Shown: positions 9,387 to 18,080 of the stretch, in pieces
Layout of the letters: every line of letters begins with the position of its first letter
How positions within the stretch are numbered: position 1 is the stretch's first letter
Assembly: GCF_001931685.1 (NCBI RefSeq)
Contig: NZ_MOOY01000004.1
Location: forward strand, 62,001 to 126,000
DNA length: 64,000 nucleotides
Direction of reading: 5' to 3'
Source: Pararhizobium arenae
GTDB taxonomy: Bacteria; Pseudomonadota; Alphaproteobacteria; Rhizobiales; Rhizobiaceae
The notes under the pieces: model-generated
What the model was told of the DNA's origin: nothing
Database searches by the model: none
What the model saw: only the letters and a program-made list of their open reading frames with translations
Position numbers and translations under genes: made by a program

Positions 9387-11186
9387 TCAAGCCGATTTTA
9401 GATAGTGCCGCCAACCGCCATAGGCGGTGATGTCGGCGGCGCCGGTCAGCGCCACGGATTCGACGAGAAAACCCTTGCATTGACTGCCGTCCGCCAGAGA
9501 AATGGTCCCAATCCCCAAGGGCGCGGGGATGGCGGCGACGAAGGTGCCGAAGGCTTCGGGCGTCAGCTGCCAGACCTCAACGTCGATGCTGGCCCCTTCG
9601 GAGCCATCGACCCGCAGCATGCCCGGTTTTGGCGGAACGGTGCCGGGCAGGGCGAAGAGCTTGTAGTCCGGCGCCGTCTGCGCGGCGCGCAGAAAGCGGG
9701 CCTTGAGAGCTTGCAGTTGATGATTCAGCGGCAGGCCGGAAAGATGGGCGCCGACGACAACGAGATCGATCATGCCCTCTTCGGACGCGGGTGAAGTATC
9801 CGGCTTCAGCGGGGGCAAAGGCAAGCCCGTGGCGCCGAGGGTGACGCCGCTCTCCCGGTGAAGGGTTTGGGCAAGCCCCGCAACAAGCGCATCCTTCCCG
9901 AAAGGTGCAAGCAGCGTGACGCTCGCGGGCAAACCGTCTTCCCGCTTTCCGGTCGGGACGGCAATGCCGCACATGTCGAGCAGGTTGACGAAGTTCGTAT
10001 AGGTGCCGAGCCTAGAGTTTTCGCGGATCGGTTCGGCCTCGAGTTCCGCAACGGTGAAATGGCGTGGCGCGGTCGGAACGCAGAAGAGATCGACCGATGC
10101 GATGATCGGCGCGACTTTGCGTTTCAGTGCCTGCAAGGCGTAGAAGCCGCTAAAGGCATCTGCAGCCGTGAGCGATTTCGCGGCACCATAAATCTGCCGG
10201 GTAACGGGGTGTAGCGATTGCGGGTGCTGATCGAAGAAATCCTTGATCGCGGCATAACGCTCCGCCACCCAGGCGCCCTCATACAGCAATCGCGCCGTTG
10301 CATAGAAATCATCGAAGGGGACTTCGACGATGCGATGTCCAAGCGCGGAGAGGGTTGCGATCGCTTTTTCATAGGCGCTTTCCATGGCGTTATCGCCAAA
10401 GAATTGCCGATCATCTTTAGCCGGCACACCAATTGTCAGCGCGGGTGGCGTACTTGCTGGTGAGCGGCCCACATCACGGGAATAGGGATCGTCCGCGTCC
10501 GGTTTCGCGGCAATCTCAAAGACGCTCCAGGCATCCTCCACCGTCAGCGCAAAGATCGACACGCAATCGAGCGTGCGGCAGGCAGGCACGACGCCCGTGG
10601 TCGAAAGCGCGCCGACGCTTGGCTTCAAGCCGACGATGTTATTGAGCCCAGCGGGGATGCGGCCGGAGCCGGCGGTGTCCGTTCCAAGCGCGAAGCTGAC
10701 GATGCCGCGTGCCGTCGCGACGGCGGAGCCGGAGCTGGAGCCGCCGGGTACGAGTTCAGGGTCGATGGCGTTGCGGGGGATCGGGTAGGGGCTTCGCACG
10801 CCGACGAGGCCGGTGGCGAACTGGTCGAGATTGGTCTTGCCGATAACGATGGCGCCGGCGTCTTTCAAGAGCCGCACGACGGTCGCGTCTTGCCGCGGCA
10901 GATAGGCATAGTCCGGGCAGGCGGCTGTGGTCGGCAGGCCCGCGACATCGATATTATCCTTCACGGCAAAGGGAATGCCCCAGAGCGGCTTGGCCACTGC
11001 ATCAAAGGGACCAAGCGCCGATGCTGCTTCCAGAAGGGCTGCACGGTCGGCGACTTCGATGAAAATGCCGGGATCGGCAGCCTCTTCGAGGCGGGCAAAA
11101 ACGAGATCGATCATCTCCGAAACCGGCCATCCGGCTGCATAGCCGGCGTGCAGGGAGCCGATGTCGAAAGCCTGAGTGTTGCTCAT
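9387..11186 (-). CDS. atzF: Allophanate hydrolase (AtzF type)
   Basis: 599-residue two-domain enzyme that hydrolyses allophanate to ammonia and CO2, the last step of biuret, cyanuric acid and urea-amidolyase routes. The N-terminal amidase-signature domain has Lys76 (FAVKDNID), Ser150 in GGSSSGSA and Ser174 in GTDTAGSGR. The spacings 74 and 24 equal those of the K91/S165/S189 triad I recall for Pseudomonas AtzF. The C-terminal domain (from about residue 460) has the allophanate-hydrolase pattern VVVGAHLSGLPLNHQL. The start MSNTQAF overlaps the cupin gene stop as ATGA; a longer frame to 11243 would run into the cupin gene. It is the last gene of the operon, consistent with the last pathway step. 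Confidence 0.92.
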   Translation of the reverse strand: MSNTQAFDIGSLHAGYAAGWPVSEMIDLVFARLEEAADPGIFIEVADRAALLEAASALGPFDAVAKPLWGIPFAVKDNIDVAGLPTTAACPDYAYLPRQDATVVRLLKDAGAIVIGKTNLDQFATGLVGVRSPYPIPRNAIDPELVPGGSSSGSAVATARGIVSFALGTDTAGSGRIPAGLNNIVGLKPSVGALSTTGVVPACRTLDCVSIFALTVEDAWSVFEIAAKPDADDPYSRDVGRSPASTPPALTIGVPAKDDRQFFGDNAMESAYEKAIATLSALGHRIVEVPFDDFYATARLLYEGAWVAERYAAIKDFFDQHPQSLHPVTRQIYGAAKSLTAADAFSGFYALQALKRKVAPIIASVDLFCVPTAPRHFTVAELEAEPIRENSRLGTYTNFVNLLDMCGIAVPTGKREDGLPASVTLLAPFGKDALVAGLAQTLHRESGVTLGATGLPLPPLKPDTSPASEEGMIDLVVVGAHLSGLPLNHQLQALKARFLRAAQTAPDYKLFALPGTVPPKPGMLRVDGSEGASIDVEVWQLTPEAFGTFVAAIPAPLGIGTISLADGSQCKGFLVESVALTGAADITAYGGWRHYLKSA

Positions 11187-11536
11187 GCGAATTCCTCTTG
11201 CAGTATCTTCACCGGCTGATCCCACTGGATCAGCACCACGCATCCCGTATCGCTCCAGACCGAGTGTTCGCTATCCTTGCGGTTGATCACAAGACAGCCT
11301 GGGCCGTAATCGCCGGCCTCGTCCGACTGGGTACCCTGAAGCACCATGATGGTCTCTAACCCCATATGGCGGTGGCGCGGTACGGTGGCCCCGGCCTCGT
11401 ATTTCAGAAGGGCGACGCCGGGCTGGTCGTTTTCGAACGGCTGAATCCAGTGAATGGTGACGCCTTCGCGGAAGGGGCCGAATTCCAGCTCCTTCCAGCC
11501 TCCGGTGGCCAGGCTTTCGCGTGTCGTTTCCGGCAT
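11183..11536 (-). CDS. Cupin-domain protein in the biuret operon
   Basis: 117-residue single-domain cupin. The first cupin motif is seen as YEAGATVPRHRHMGLETIMVLQG and the second as DYGPGCLVINRKDSEHSVWSDTG, giving a probable metal site of His-His-Glu plus His. It resembles the ChrR-type anti-sigma cupins (ASRLL relatives) but lacks a zinc-binding N-terminal domain. It overlaps the upstream hydrolase by one base (TGATG) and the downstream allophanate hydrolase by four (ATGA), so it is tightly coupled. A role as a small enzyme or ligand-binding accessory in ureide metabolism is inference from position. Confidence 0.8.
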   Translation of the reverse strand: MPETTRESLATGGWKELEFGPFREGVTIHWIQPFENDQPGVALLKYEAGATVPRHRHMGLETIMVLQGTQSDEAGDYGPGCLVINRKDSEHSVWSDTGCVVLIQWDQPVKILQEEFA

Positions 11537-12198
11537 CAGGCAATCCCCTCGATGATATCATCGACCGAGCCGACCCAGCCGACGATCGCGCCCTGCGCCT
11601 TGATCATGCTGATCGCGGCCGTCTTGAATTCAGGAAAGTAGCTCTCCGTCGCCTCTTCGGCGAGCAGGCATTCATAGCCGCGGTCATTGGCCTCGCGCAT
11701 GGTGGTCTGCACGCAGACTTCGGTGGTCACACCGGAGAAGACGAGCTGTTCGATGCCGCGCTCCCTGAGGATATCGCCGAGCGGGGTCGCATAGAAGGCG
11801 CCCTTGCCGGGCTTCTCAATGACGATTTCGCCATCGACAGGCGCAAGCTCGGCAAGGATCTGTGTTCCCGGTTCACCTGCAATCAGCACCCGGCCCATCG
11901 GCCCCTCGTCGCCAATCTTTAGGGTGGGATTGCCGCGGTTGCGTTTTGCCGGCGGCAGGTCGGAGAGATCGGGGCGATGGCATTCCATGGTGTGGATCAC
12001 CGGTAGGCCGGCGCTGCGAAAACCCTCGATCAGCCGCTTTACGTCTGGGATGATTTTGGTGATGCGGCTGACGTCATTGCCCAAGCTCGCGCCAAAGCCG
12101 CCGGGCTCGGCGAAATCGCGCTGCATGTCGATGACGACAAGGGCGATGGCGTCGCGCTTGAGCGGAAAGGAAAAGGGTTCTGCCTTAATCTCCACCAT
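11536..12198 (-). CDS. Isochorismatase-family cysteine hydrolase (second, biuret-hydrolase paralogue)
   Basis: 220-residue cytoplasmic hydrolase of the isochorismatase-like fold. The catalytic triad is visible: Asp24 (VVIDMQRDF), Lys129 (EKPGKGAF) and Cys162 ([18 protein letters not shown]). It is clearly related to the biuret hydrolase at 13791 but lacks the N-terminal YPWPYNG extension, and the region that would form the substrate loops differs. It overlaps the ATPase gene stop by one base. Likely acts on a C-N bond of a related ureide or carbamoyl compound, for example an N-carbamoyl intermediate (RutB-like enzymes share the fold). The exact substrate is unknown. Confidence 0.85.
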   Translation of the reverse strand: MVEIKAEPFSFPLKRDAIALVVIDMQRDFAEPGGFGASLGNDVSRITKIIPDVKRLIEGFRSAGLPVIHTMECHRPDLSDLPPAKRNRGNPTLKIGDEGPMGRVLIAGEPGTQILAELAPVDGEIVIEKPGKGAFYATPLGDILRERGIEQLVFSGVTTEVCVQTTMREANDRGYECLLAEEATESYFPEFKTAAISMIKAQGAIVGWVGSVDDIIEGIA

Positions 12199-13748
12199 CA
12201 GTGATGCCCCGCCATATGCGCGCCGATCACGGATATATCCGCTGAAATCGCCGGCGTTTCATAAACCAGCTTGCCTTCCGACATGACCATGATGCGGTCC
12301 GACATTTCCAAGAGTTCGTCGAGGTCCTCCGAAAGCAGCAGCACCGCCGTTCCGGCATTGCGCGCCTTCATGATACGGGCGCGGATCTCCGCGACCGCGG
12401 AGAAATCGAGGCCGAAACAGGGGTTGGAGACGATCAGCAGATCGACATCGCCGGTCAGCTCACGGGCAAGTACCGCGCGCTGCACGTTGCCGCCGGAAAG
12501 GGCGGCAATCGGCGAGGAATGGGATGCCGTCTTCACCTTGAAATCGGAGATCAGCGAGGCGGCGCGCTGGCGCATACGCTTCATGTCGAGCCAGACGGCG
12601 TTGCCGCCGGCCGGCTTCACGTCGAAGGTGCGGAAGGCGAGGTTTTCCGTCACCGTCATTTTGGGCGCGCAGGCGTTGCTGAGCGGCTCTTCCGGAATGA
12701 AACGCACGTTGTTGATGCGGCTTTCCTGGCGGGTCGCACCATAGCGCGTGCCCTTGATAGAGATGCTGCCCGCCTCTGGTGGCCGCTGGCCGGCCAGCAC
12801 CTCGGCCAATTCCTTCTGGCCATTACCGGAAATGCCGGCGATGCCGACGATCTCGCCGGCATGGACGGTGAGGTTGCCGATATCGATCGATTTCAGGCCG
12901 GTGCGATCCGGGGCCTTGATGCCGTTGACCATCAGGATCGGCCGGGCATCTGCGGCGACGGGTAGGCGGGTATCAAGCTCCGGCAGCTTGACGTCGCCGA
13001 TCATCATCGCGGCCATGTCCTTGGTCGAAAGTTCGCTGACGAGGCCGCTGCCCGCCATCTTGCCGCGCCGGAGTACAGTGACGGCATCGGCGAATTTGGT
13101 GACCTCGTGGAACTTGTGGCTGATCATCAGCACGGTCAGTTCGCCGCGCTCAGTCATGCCGCGCACCAGCCCCAGCATCTCGTCGGCTTCCGCCGGTGTC
13201 AGCACGGAGGTTGGCTCGTCGAGGACGATGAAGCTGCGGCCGAGATAAAGCTGCTTGATGATCTCCAGCTTCTGCTTCTCGCCGGCCGCCAGTTCCTGCA
13301 CCGGCCGGTCGAGCGGGATCTGGAAGGGCATTTTTTCCATGAAGGTGGCAAGCTCGCGCCGCTCCTTTGCCCAGTTGATGACGGCCGGCACATGGGCGCG
13401 GTTGATGACGAGGTTTTCGGCGCCGGTCAGCGATGGAACCAGCGTGAAGTGCTGGTATACCATGCCGAGCCCATAGGTCGCCGCATCTTTCGGCGATTGC
13501 ACGACGACCTCGCGGCCATCGACGGACAGCGAGCCGGATGTCTGGTGGTAGAAACCCATGATGCACTTGACCAGCGTCGACTTGCCGGCCCCGTTTTCGC
13601 CGAGCAGCGCATGGAACGTGCCGGCGGGCACGTTGATCGAAACATTGTCGAGCGCGGTAAAACTGCCGAAGCGCATGGTCATGCCGATGGTCTGGATGCC
13701 GACGGCCTTGCCGGCCTCCGGAAGCGGCGTGTCGCGAACCTGAATCAT
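12198..13748 (-). CDS. ABC transporter ATPase, duplicated-domain BMP/nucleoside type
   Basis: 516-residue protein with two fused nucleotide-binding domains. Domain 1 has Walker A GENGAGKST, signature LAAGEKQK and Walker B IVLDEPTS. Domain 2 is degenerate (GISGNGQKE in place of Walker A, LSGGNVQR signature, LLIVSNPCFGLD in place of Walker B, losing the catalytic Glu), as usual for YufO/RbsA-type ATPases. It powers the import system encoded by the two permeases and the BMP-type binding protein in the same operon, although the biuret hydrolase gene sits between them. It overlaps the following hydrolase gene by one base, which argues for strict cotranslation. Confidence 0.92.
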   Translation of the reverse strand: MIQVRDTPLPEAGKAVGIQTIGMTMRFGSFTALDNVSINVPAGTFHALLGENGAGKSTLVKCIMGFYHQTSGSLSVDGREVVVQSPKDAATYGLGMVYQHFTLVPSLTGAENLVINRAHVPAVINWAKERRELATFMEKMPFQIPLDRPVQELAAGEKQKLEIIKQLYLGRSFIVLDEPTSVLTPAEADEMLGLVRGMTERGELTVLMISHKFHEVTKFADAVTVLRRGKMAGSGLVSELSTKDMAAMMIGDVKLPELDTRLPVAADARPILMVNGIKAPDRTGLKSIDIGNLTVHAGEIVGIAGISGNGQKELAEVLAGQRPPEAGSISIKGTRYGATRQESRINNVRFIPEEPLSNACAPKMTVTENLAFRTFDVKPAGGNAVWLDMKRMRQRAASLISDFKVKTASHSSPIAALSGGNVQRAVLARELTGDVDLLIVSNPCFGLDFSAVAEIRARIMKARNAGTAVLLLSEDLDELLEMSDRIMVMSEGKLVYETPAISADISVIGAHMAGHH

Positions 13749-13790
13749 GGTGTTTTCCTTTTCACGTCGATGGGCGGCAAACGGATGAAA

Positions 13791-14492
13791 TCAAGGAAGT
13801 GCGGCAATCAGGTCTTTCGAATTGGAAACGGAGCCGAATACGCCGCCCTGCATCGTCACCATCTTCAGCGCGGCGAGGTGGTTGCCGTAATCAGTCGCGC
13901 CGCAGCAATCGCCGAGGATCAGGCATTCAAAGCCCCGGTCGTTGGCCTCGCGCATGGTGGTGTGCACGCAGACGTCCGTTGTGATGCCGGTGAGGATGAT
14001 GTTTTCGATGCGCTTCTGATTGAGGATCAGCTCCAGATCCGTGGCGCAGAACGAGCCCTTGCCCGGCTTGTCGATGATCGTCTCGCCCTCGATCGGGTAA
14101 AGCTCCTCGATGATGTCCCAGCCGGGCTCACCGCGCACGAGAATGCGGCCGCACGGGCCGACATCGCCGATGCCGGCGCCGATACGCTGCGAACGCCAGC
14201 GCTTGTTGGCAGGCAGGTCGCCGAGATCCGGCCTATGGCCCTCGCGGGTGTGGATGATGTGATAGCCCTTGGCCCGCATGGCGGCGAGTACGGCCTTGAT
14301 CGGCTCGATGGGTGCACGCACCAGCGAGAGATCGTAGCCCATATGATCGACATAGCCGCCGGGACCGCAGAAATCGGTCTGCATGTCGATGATGATCAGG
14401 GCGGTATTATCAGGGCGCAGAGCGCCATTATAGGGCCAGGGATAGGGATCGGCCTTGACGTATTGCCCGGTGGCGGTTGCCTGCGCGTCCAT
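13791..14492 (-). CDS. biuH: Biuret hydrolase (biuret amidohydrolase)
   Basis: 233-residue isochorismatase-fold cysteine hydrolase converting biuret to allophanate and ammonia. Catalytic residues fall at Asp36 (IIIDMQTDF), Lys142 (IDKPGKGSF) and Cys175 ([10 protein letters not shown]), the same numbers I recall for the structurally characterised Rhizobium leguminosarum BiuH. The N-terminal [18 protein letters not shown] segment also matches that enzyme from memory. A GGAG ribosome site lies ten bases before the start. It sits between the permease and ATPase genes of a BMP-type transporter, with allophanate hydrolase at the operon end, which completes the pathway biuret to allophanate to ammonia and CO2. 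Confidence 0.88.
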   Translation of the reverse strand: MDAQATATGQYVKADPYPWPYNGALRPDNTALIIIDMQTDFCGPGGYVDHMGYDLSLVRAPIEPIKAVLAAMRAKGYHIIHTREGHRPDLGDLPANKRWRSQRIGAGIGDVGPCGRILVRGEPGWDIIEELYPIEGETIIDKPGKGSFCATDLELILNQKRIENIILTGITTDVCVHTTMREANDRGFECLILGDCCGATDYGNHLAALKMVTMQGGVFGSVSNSKDLIAALP

Positions 14493-14548
14493 CGTTGTGA
14501 ACTCCTGTTAAGGGGACGACCGGAGGCGGTGTCGCCTCCCGTCAGATG

Positions 14549-15475
14549 TCATTTCGTGATCGACAGGGCGCCGGGTGCGCCGACAAGCGCACGGGTCGGC
14601 GAGGATGTCGCGATGAGGATGGCAAGCGTCAGCACGTAGGGGGCCGCGTAGAAGAGGTAGTAGCCCTGTGTCACACCCACGGACTGAAGCGCCGGGCCAA
14701 GTGCACCGGCTCCGCCGAAGAGAAGGGCGGCGAGGAAGCAGCCGATCGGGTTCCAGCGGGCGAAGATCACCAGCGCCACCGCCATCAGGCCCTGACCGGA
14801 GGAAATGCCTTCGTTCCAGGAGCCGGGATAATAGAGCGAGAGATAGGCCCCGCCGATGGCGGCCAGCGCGCCGCCCGCAGCGGTTGCCAGAAGCCGCACC
14901 GTATCGGGGTTCAGGCCCATGGCGCGGGCCGCATCGGAGCTGTCGCCAACGACGCGCAGGATGAGGCCGATGCGGGTGTTGCGGAAGGCCCACCACAAAG
15001 CCAGCGCCAGAAGCCCGCCGACGATGAACAGCACATTGATTGTCAGTGCCGATTGCACCTGCGGAAGATCCGACCAGCCGCCGAGCGAAATCGAGGGTAG
15101 ACGCGGCGCGACCGGCTGGATGAAAGGTTTGCCGAGAAAGAAGGCAAGCCCGAGGCCGAACTGCATCATGGCGATGCCGATGGCGATATCGTTGACCTTG
15201 GGGAACTTGCAGATGAAGCCGTGCACGAGCCCGAAGATCGCACCGGTCGCCATGGCCGCGAGCACGCCTATGTAGGGCGATCCGCTCATGACCGCGACGG
15301 CATAGGCCGTCATGGCGCCGAAGACGAGCGTGCCCTCAAGCCCCAGATTGATGCGGCCGGAGCGCTCGGTGATCGCCTCCCCGAGGCTGACGAAGATGAA
15401 GGGGGTGGAAACGCGGATCGCGCCTGCCAGGATGGCGAGCGGAACGCCCCAGATGCCGATGCCGTCTTCCATCAC
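14549..15475 (-). CDS. ABC transporter permease, YufQ-like
   Basis: 308-residue inner-membrane permease of the branched-chain/BMP-type (BPD-transp-2) family with about eight to ten helices. The family-typical start TPFIFVSLGEAITERSGRINLGLEG and the coupling region RVVGDSSDAARAMGLNPDTVRLLATAAGG are present. The start overlaps the preceding permease stop by four bases (ATGA). It pairs with the YufP-like permease at 15472 to form the membrane channel of the proposed biuret/ureide importer. Confidence 0.92.
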   Translation of the reverse strand: MMEDGIGIWGVPLAILAGAIRVSTPFIFVSLGEAITERSGRINLGLEGTLVFGAMTAYAVAVMSGSPYIGVLAAMATGAIFGLVHGFICKFPKVNDIAIGIAMMQFGLGLAFFLGKPFIQPVAPRLPSISLGGWSDLPQVQSALTINVLFIVGGLLALALWWAFRNTRIGLILRVVGDSSDAARAMGLNPDTVRLLATAAGGALAAIGGAYLSLYYPGSWNEGISSGQGLMAVALVIFARWNPIGCFLAALLFGGAGALGPALQSVGVTQGYYLFYAAPYVLTLAILIATSSPTRALVGAPGALSITK

Positions 15476-16596
15476 GCGCTCCTTTTCCAGAGATCGGGGT
15501 TGAACATCTTGAAGCGACCGTAGAGCGTTTCGCAGAACAGGATGACGATGAAGAGCGTGCCCTGCAGCACGAGCACAGTCGCATCCGGCAGGCCAAGACG
15601 CCGCTGGATCAGTCCGCCCGAGGCATCGATGCCGCCGAGCAGGATGGCGACGGGGATGATGGCGAGCGGGTTATGCCGGGCGAGGAAGGCGACGAGGATG
15701 CCGGTATAGCCGTATCCCGCGGCAAGCGAGGCATTGGCGCTGCCCTGTACGGCGGCAACTTCCACCATGCCCGCGAGACCGGCAAAAGTGCCGGCAAGCG
15801 CCGTGAAGCCGACAATAAGCTGGCCAACGGGCAGGCCCTGAATCTGCGCTGCCCGCACATTGCCGCCAGCGATACGGGCGGCAAAGCCGACGCTGGTCGT
15901 CTCGATGATGATCCAGGAGACGATGCAGGCGACGACACCGATCGCCAGCCCCCAGTTGACGTCCATGCCGGGGATATTGCCGAGCATATAGTCCGCCGGC
16001 AGCGGTGTGGTCGAAGGTTTGTTGAGGCTGGCGGGATCACGCAGCACGCCTTCGATGACGTGGTTCATGAGGGCGATGGCGATATAAGCGAGCAGCAGCG
16101 AGGAGATGGTTTCGTTGACGCCGCGATAGTGGCGCAGCAGGCCGGCGAGGCCGATCCAGATGCCACCCATGATCATGCCGGCGACGGCCATGATAACGAG
16201 CACGATGGCCGGTGGCAGAACGCCAATGAGCGGAAGGGCCGCCGCAGCGGCGGCAACACCGCCAAGCACCACGGCCCCCTCGCCACCGATGATGACGAGA
16301 CCAAGCCGCGCCGGAAGCGCGACGCAAAGCCCTGTGAGAAGTAGGGGAGCGGCACGGCTAAGACTGTTCTGGATCGAGAACCAGCTGCCGAAGCCGCCTG
16401 TGTACATCAGCTTGAAGAGGTCGATAGGCGATTTGCCGACCAGCACGATGAAGATGGAAAAGAGCGCCAGCCCCGCCAGGATCGCCCCCAGCGAGATGAC
16501 CACCGGCTCCGCCTGTCGTGCCAGCCATTCCAGCACGGCGGAGGGGTTGCGTGTCGAAAGCACAGGCTCGCTCGACAGATTGGCTTGGATCGTCAT
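15472..16596 (-). CDS. ABC transporter permease, YufP-like
   Basis: 374-residue inner-membrane permease. A long N-terminal cytoplasmic stretch and first helix (VVISLGAILAGLALFSIFIVLVG) precede the family core NSLSRAAPLLLTGLCVALPARLGLVIIGGEGAVVLGG and ARIAGGNVRAAQIQGLPVGQL. It forms a heterodimer with the YufQ-like permease, whose gene overlaps it by four bases, and follows the substrate-binding protein gene by 17 bases. Confidence 0.92.
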   Translation of the reverse strand: MTIQANLSSEPVLSTRNPSAVLEWLARQAEPVVISLGAILAGLALFSIFIVLVGKSPIDLFKLMYTGGFGSWFSIQNSLSRAAPLLLTGLCVALPARLGLVIIGGEGAVVLGGVAAAAAALPLIGVLPPAIVLVIMAVAGMIMGGIWIGLAGLLRHYRGVNETISSLLLAYIAIALMNHVIEGVLRDPASLNKPSTTPLPADYMLGNIPGMDVNWGLAIGVVACIVSWIIIETTSVGFAARIAGGNVRAAQIQGLPVGQLIVGFTALAGTFAGLAGMVEVAAVQGSANASLAAGYGYTGILVAFLARHNPLAIIPVAILLGGIDASGGLIQRRLGLPDATVLVLQGTLFIVILFCETLYGRFKMFNPDLWKRSA

Positions 16597-16613
16597 GGCG
16601 CTCTTCCTTCCGA

Positions 16614-17735
16614 TCAGGATGTCGAGCCGACGACACCCTCGACGAGATAGGCCATGCTCTCGAGCTCGATCGCATCTTCGGCGAAGGCCTGCCCTGCCGT
16701 CACGACATCAGCGCCCTTGTTGTCCTTGAGCGGTCCTTTAAAGACCGAGAACGTGCCGGTCTTGATTTCGGCGAGCGTCGCATCGAATTTCTTGCGGGCT
16801 TCTTCTGAAACGCCCGGCCCGAGCGGGCTCATCTTGACGAAGCCATCCTTCAGGCCGCCCCGGACGAAGTTGCCGAGCGGTTCGCCGGCCTGCGCCTTCT
16901 TGATGAAGTCGGTGTAGACATTGCCCCAGGCCCATTCGGCGCCCGTGAGATATTTTTCAGGCGCAAGCGGGCTCTGGTTGGCGTGGTAGCCGCAGATAAA
17001 GGCACCACGGCCGGCAGCGGTTTCGACCACCACCTTCGGGCTATCGACATGGCAGGTGATGACGTCGGCGCCCTGGTCGATCAGCGCGTTGGTGGCTTCG
17101 GCTTCCTTGACGGCCAGCGACCATTCGCCGGTGAAGATCACCTGGCAGGTGATCGTCGGATCGACGGAGCGGGCGCCGAGCAGGAAGGAGTTGATGTTCT
17201 GCAGCACCTGCGGGATCGGTTTGGCGGCGACGAAGCCGATCTTCTTGCTCTTGGTCGCATAGCCGGCATTGATGCCATTCAGGTACTGGCCCTGACCGAT
17301 ATAGCCGAAATAGGAGCCGGTGTTGGCGGGGTTCTTGCCCTCCTGCCAGAGGCCGCCGCAATGGCGGAACTGAACGTCCGGGTACTTCTCGGCCATCGCC
17401 AGCATATGAGGGTCGAAATAGCCGAAGGAGGTCGGGAAGATCAGGCCCGCGCCATCGAGGTTGATCATGGATTCCATTGTCTTCTGGACATCCACGGTTT
17501 CCGGCACGTTTTCCTCTTCAATAATGGTGACGCCCGGCAATGCTTTGATAACCGCGGCGCCTTCGGCATGGGCCTGGTTGTAGCCGTAGTCGTCCTTGGG
17601 GCCGACATAGATGAAGCCGACGGTCAGCGCCGTTTGCGCCGATGCCGAGCGATAGAAGAGGGAGTTGGATAGACCGAGGGCGGCAGTGCCGGCGACGGTT
17701 GTCTGAAGAAAACTGCGGCGGGTCATCGGGGTCAT
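16614..17735 (-). CDS. BMP-family ABC substrate-binding protein
   Basis: 373-residue periplasmic binding protein, first gene of the biuret operon. The N-terminus carries a twin-arginine motif (TRRSFLQTTVAGTAALG) and cleavage near ASA-QT, so export may be Tat-dependent. The BMP domain (basic membrane protein, nucleoside-binding-like) is recognised from VGFIYVGPKDDYGYNQAHAEG and FRHCGGLW. BMP proteins classically bind nucleosides. In this operon the ligand is more likely biuret or another ureide; that is inference from neighbours. Start is at 17735 or the in-frame ATG at 17726. Confidence 0.92.
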   Translation of the reverse strand: MTPMTRRSFLQTTVAGTAALGLSNSLFYRSASAQTALTVGFIYVGPKDDYGYNQAHAEGAAVIKALPGVTIIEEENVPETVDVQKTMESMINLDGAGLIFPTSFGYFDPHMLAMAEKYPDVQFRHCGGLWQEGKNPANTGSYFGYIGQGQYLNGINAGYATKSKKIGFVAAKPIPQVLQNINSFLLGARSVDPTITCQVIFTGEWSLAVKEAEATNALIDQGADVITCHVDSPKVVVETAAGRGAFICGYHANQSPLAPEKYLTGAEWAWGNVYTDFIKKAQAGEPLGNFVRGGLKDGFVKMSPLGPGVSEEARKKFDATLAEIKTGTFSVFKGPLKDNKGADVVTAGQAFAEDAIELESMAYLVEGVVGSTS

Positions 17736-18080
17736 GATCAGTCTCCTCGCGGCTCATGCCGGGTTCACAAAAGGTCACAAGAAACTGTATGCAATGTGCA
17801 TGCCAATTTATAAGAAGCTGTTTTGTAAAGGTTTTGATAAGCTGTTTTGATAGACGTGGATAAACTGTATGCAGTTTTCAGGAAAAATAAGCTATAAATT
17901 CGCCATTGTCTAAAATTTACGCATTTCCGTGGATACGGATAGCGAATTATCGTCGGTTTGGAGGTCTCTGCCGAAAATTCCAGGAAAAACGCAATTTTTA
18001 TAATAGCTTGTATGATATTTGACATCCATGGATGTTCGTTGCATCTGTATGCACTGTGATTGGTTGGATAACATGCCGTC
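17736..18080. promoter_or_regulatory. Divergent control region with three CTGTATGCA motifs
   Basis: AT-rich 345-base region between the biuret operon and its divergent GntR gene. The nonamer CTGTATGCA occurs three times in the same orientation: 17785-17793, 17865-17873 and 18045-18053. The first copy continues into a small palindrome (ATGCA-ATG-TGCAT). The core TGTATGCA is one base from TGTATACA, a common FCD-GntR recognition core. Two copies of AAGCTGTTTTG (17815-17825, 17839-17849) are also present. The sites flank both likely promoters. Confidence 0.6.

Noticed and set aside
13107-14639. 510-codon plus-strand frame across the ATPase and biuret hydrolase genes
   Set aside because: It spans two clear minus-strand genes and their gap, with no domain signature.
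17736-18080. AT-rich stretch as a sign of a mobile element edge
   Set aside because: No repeats, att-like duplication, integrase or transposase; AT-richness is adequately explained by divergent promoters.
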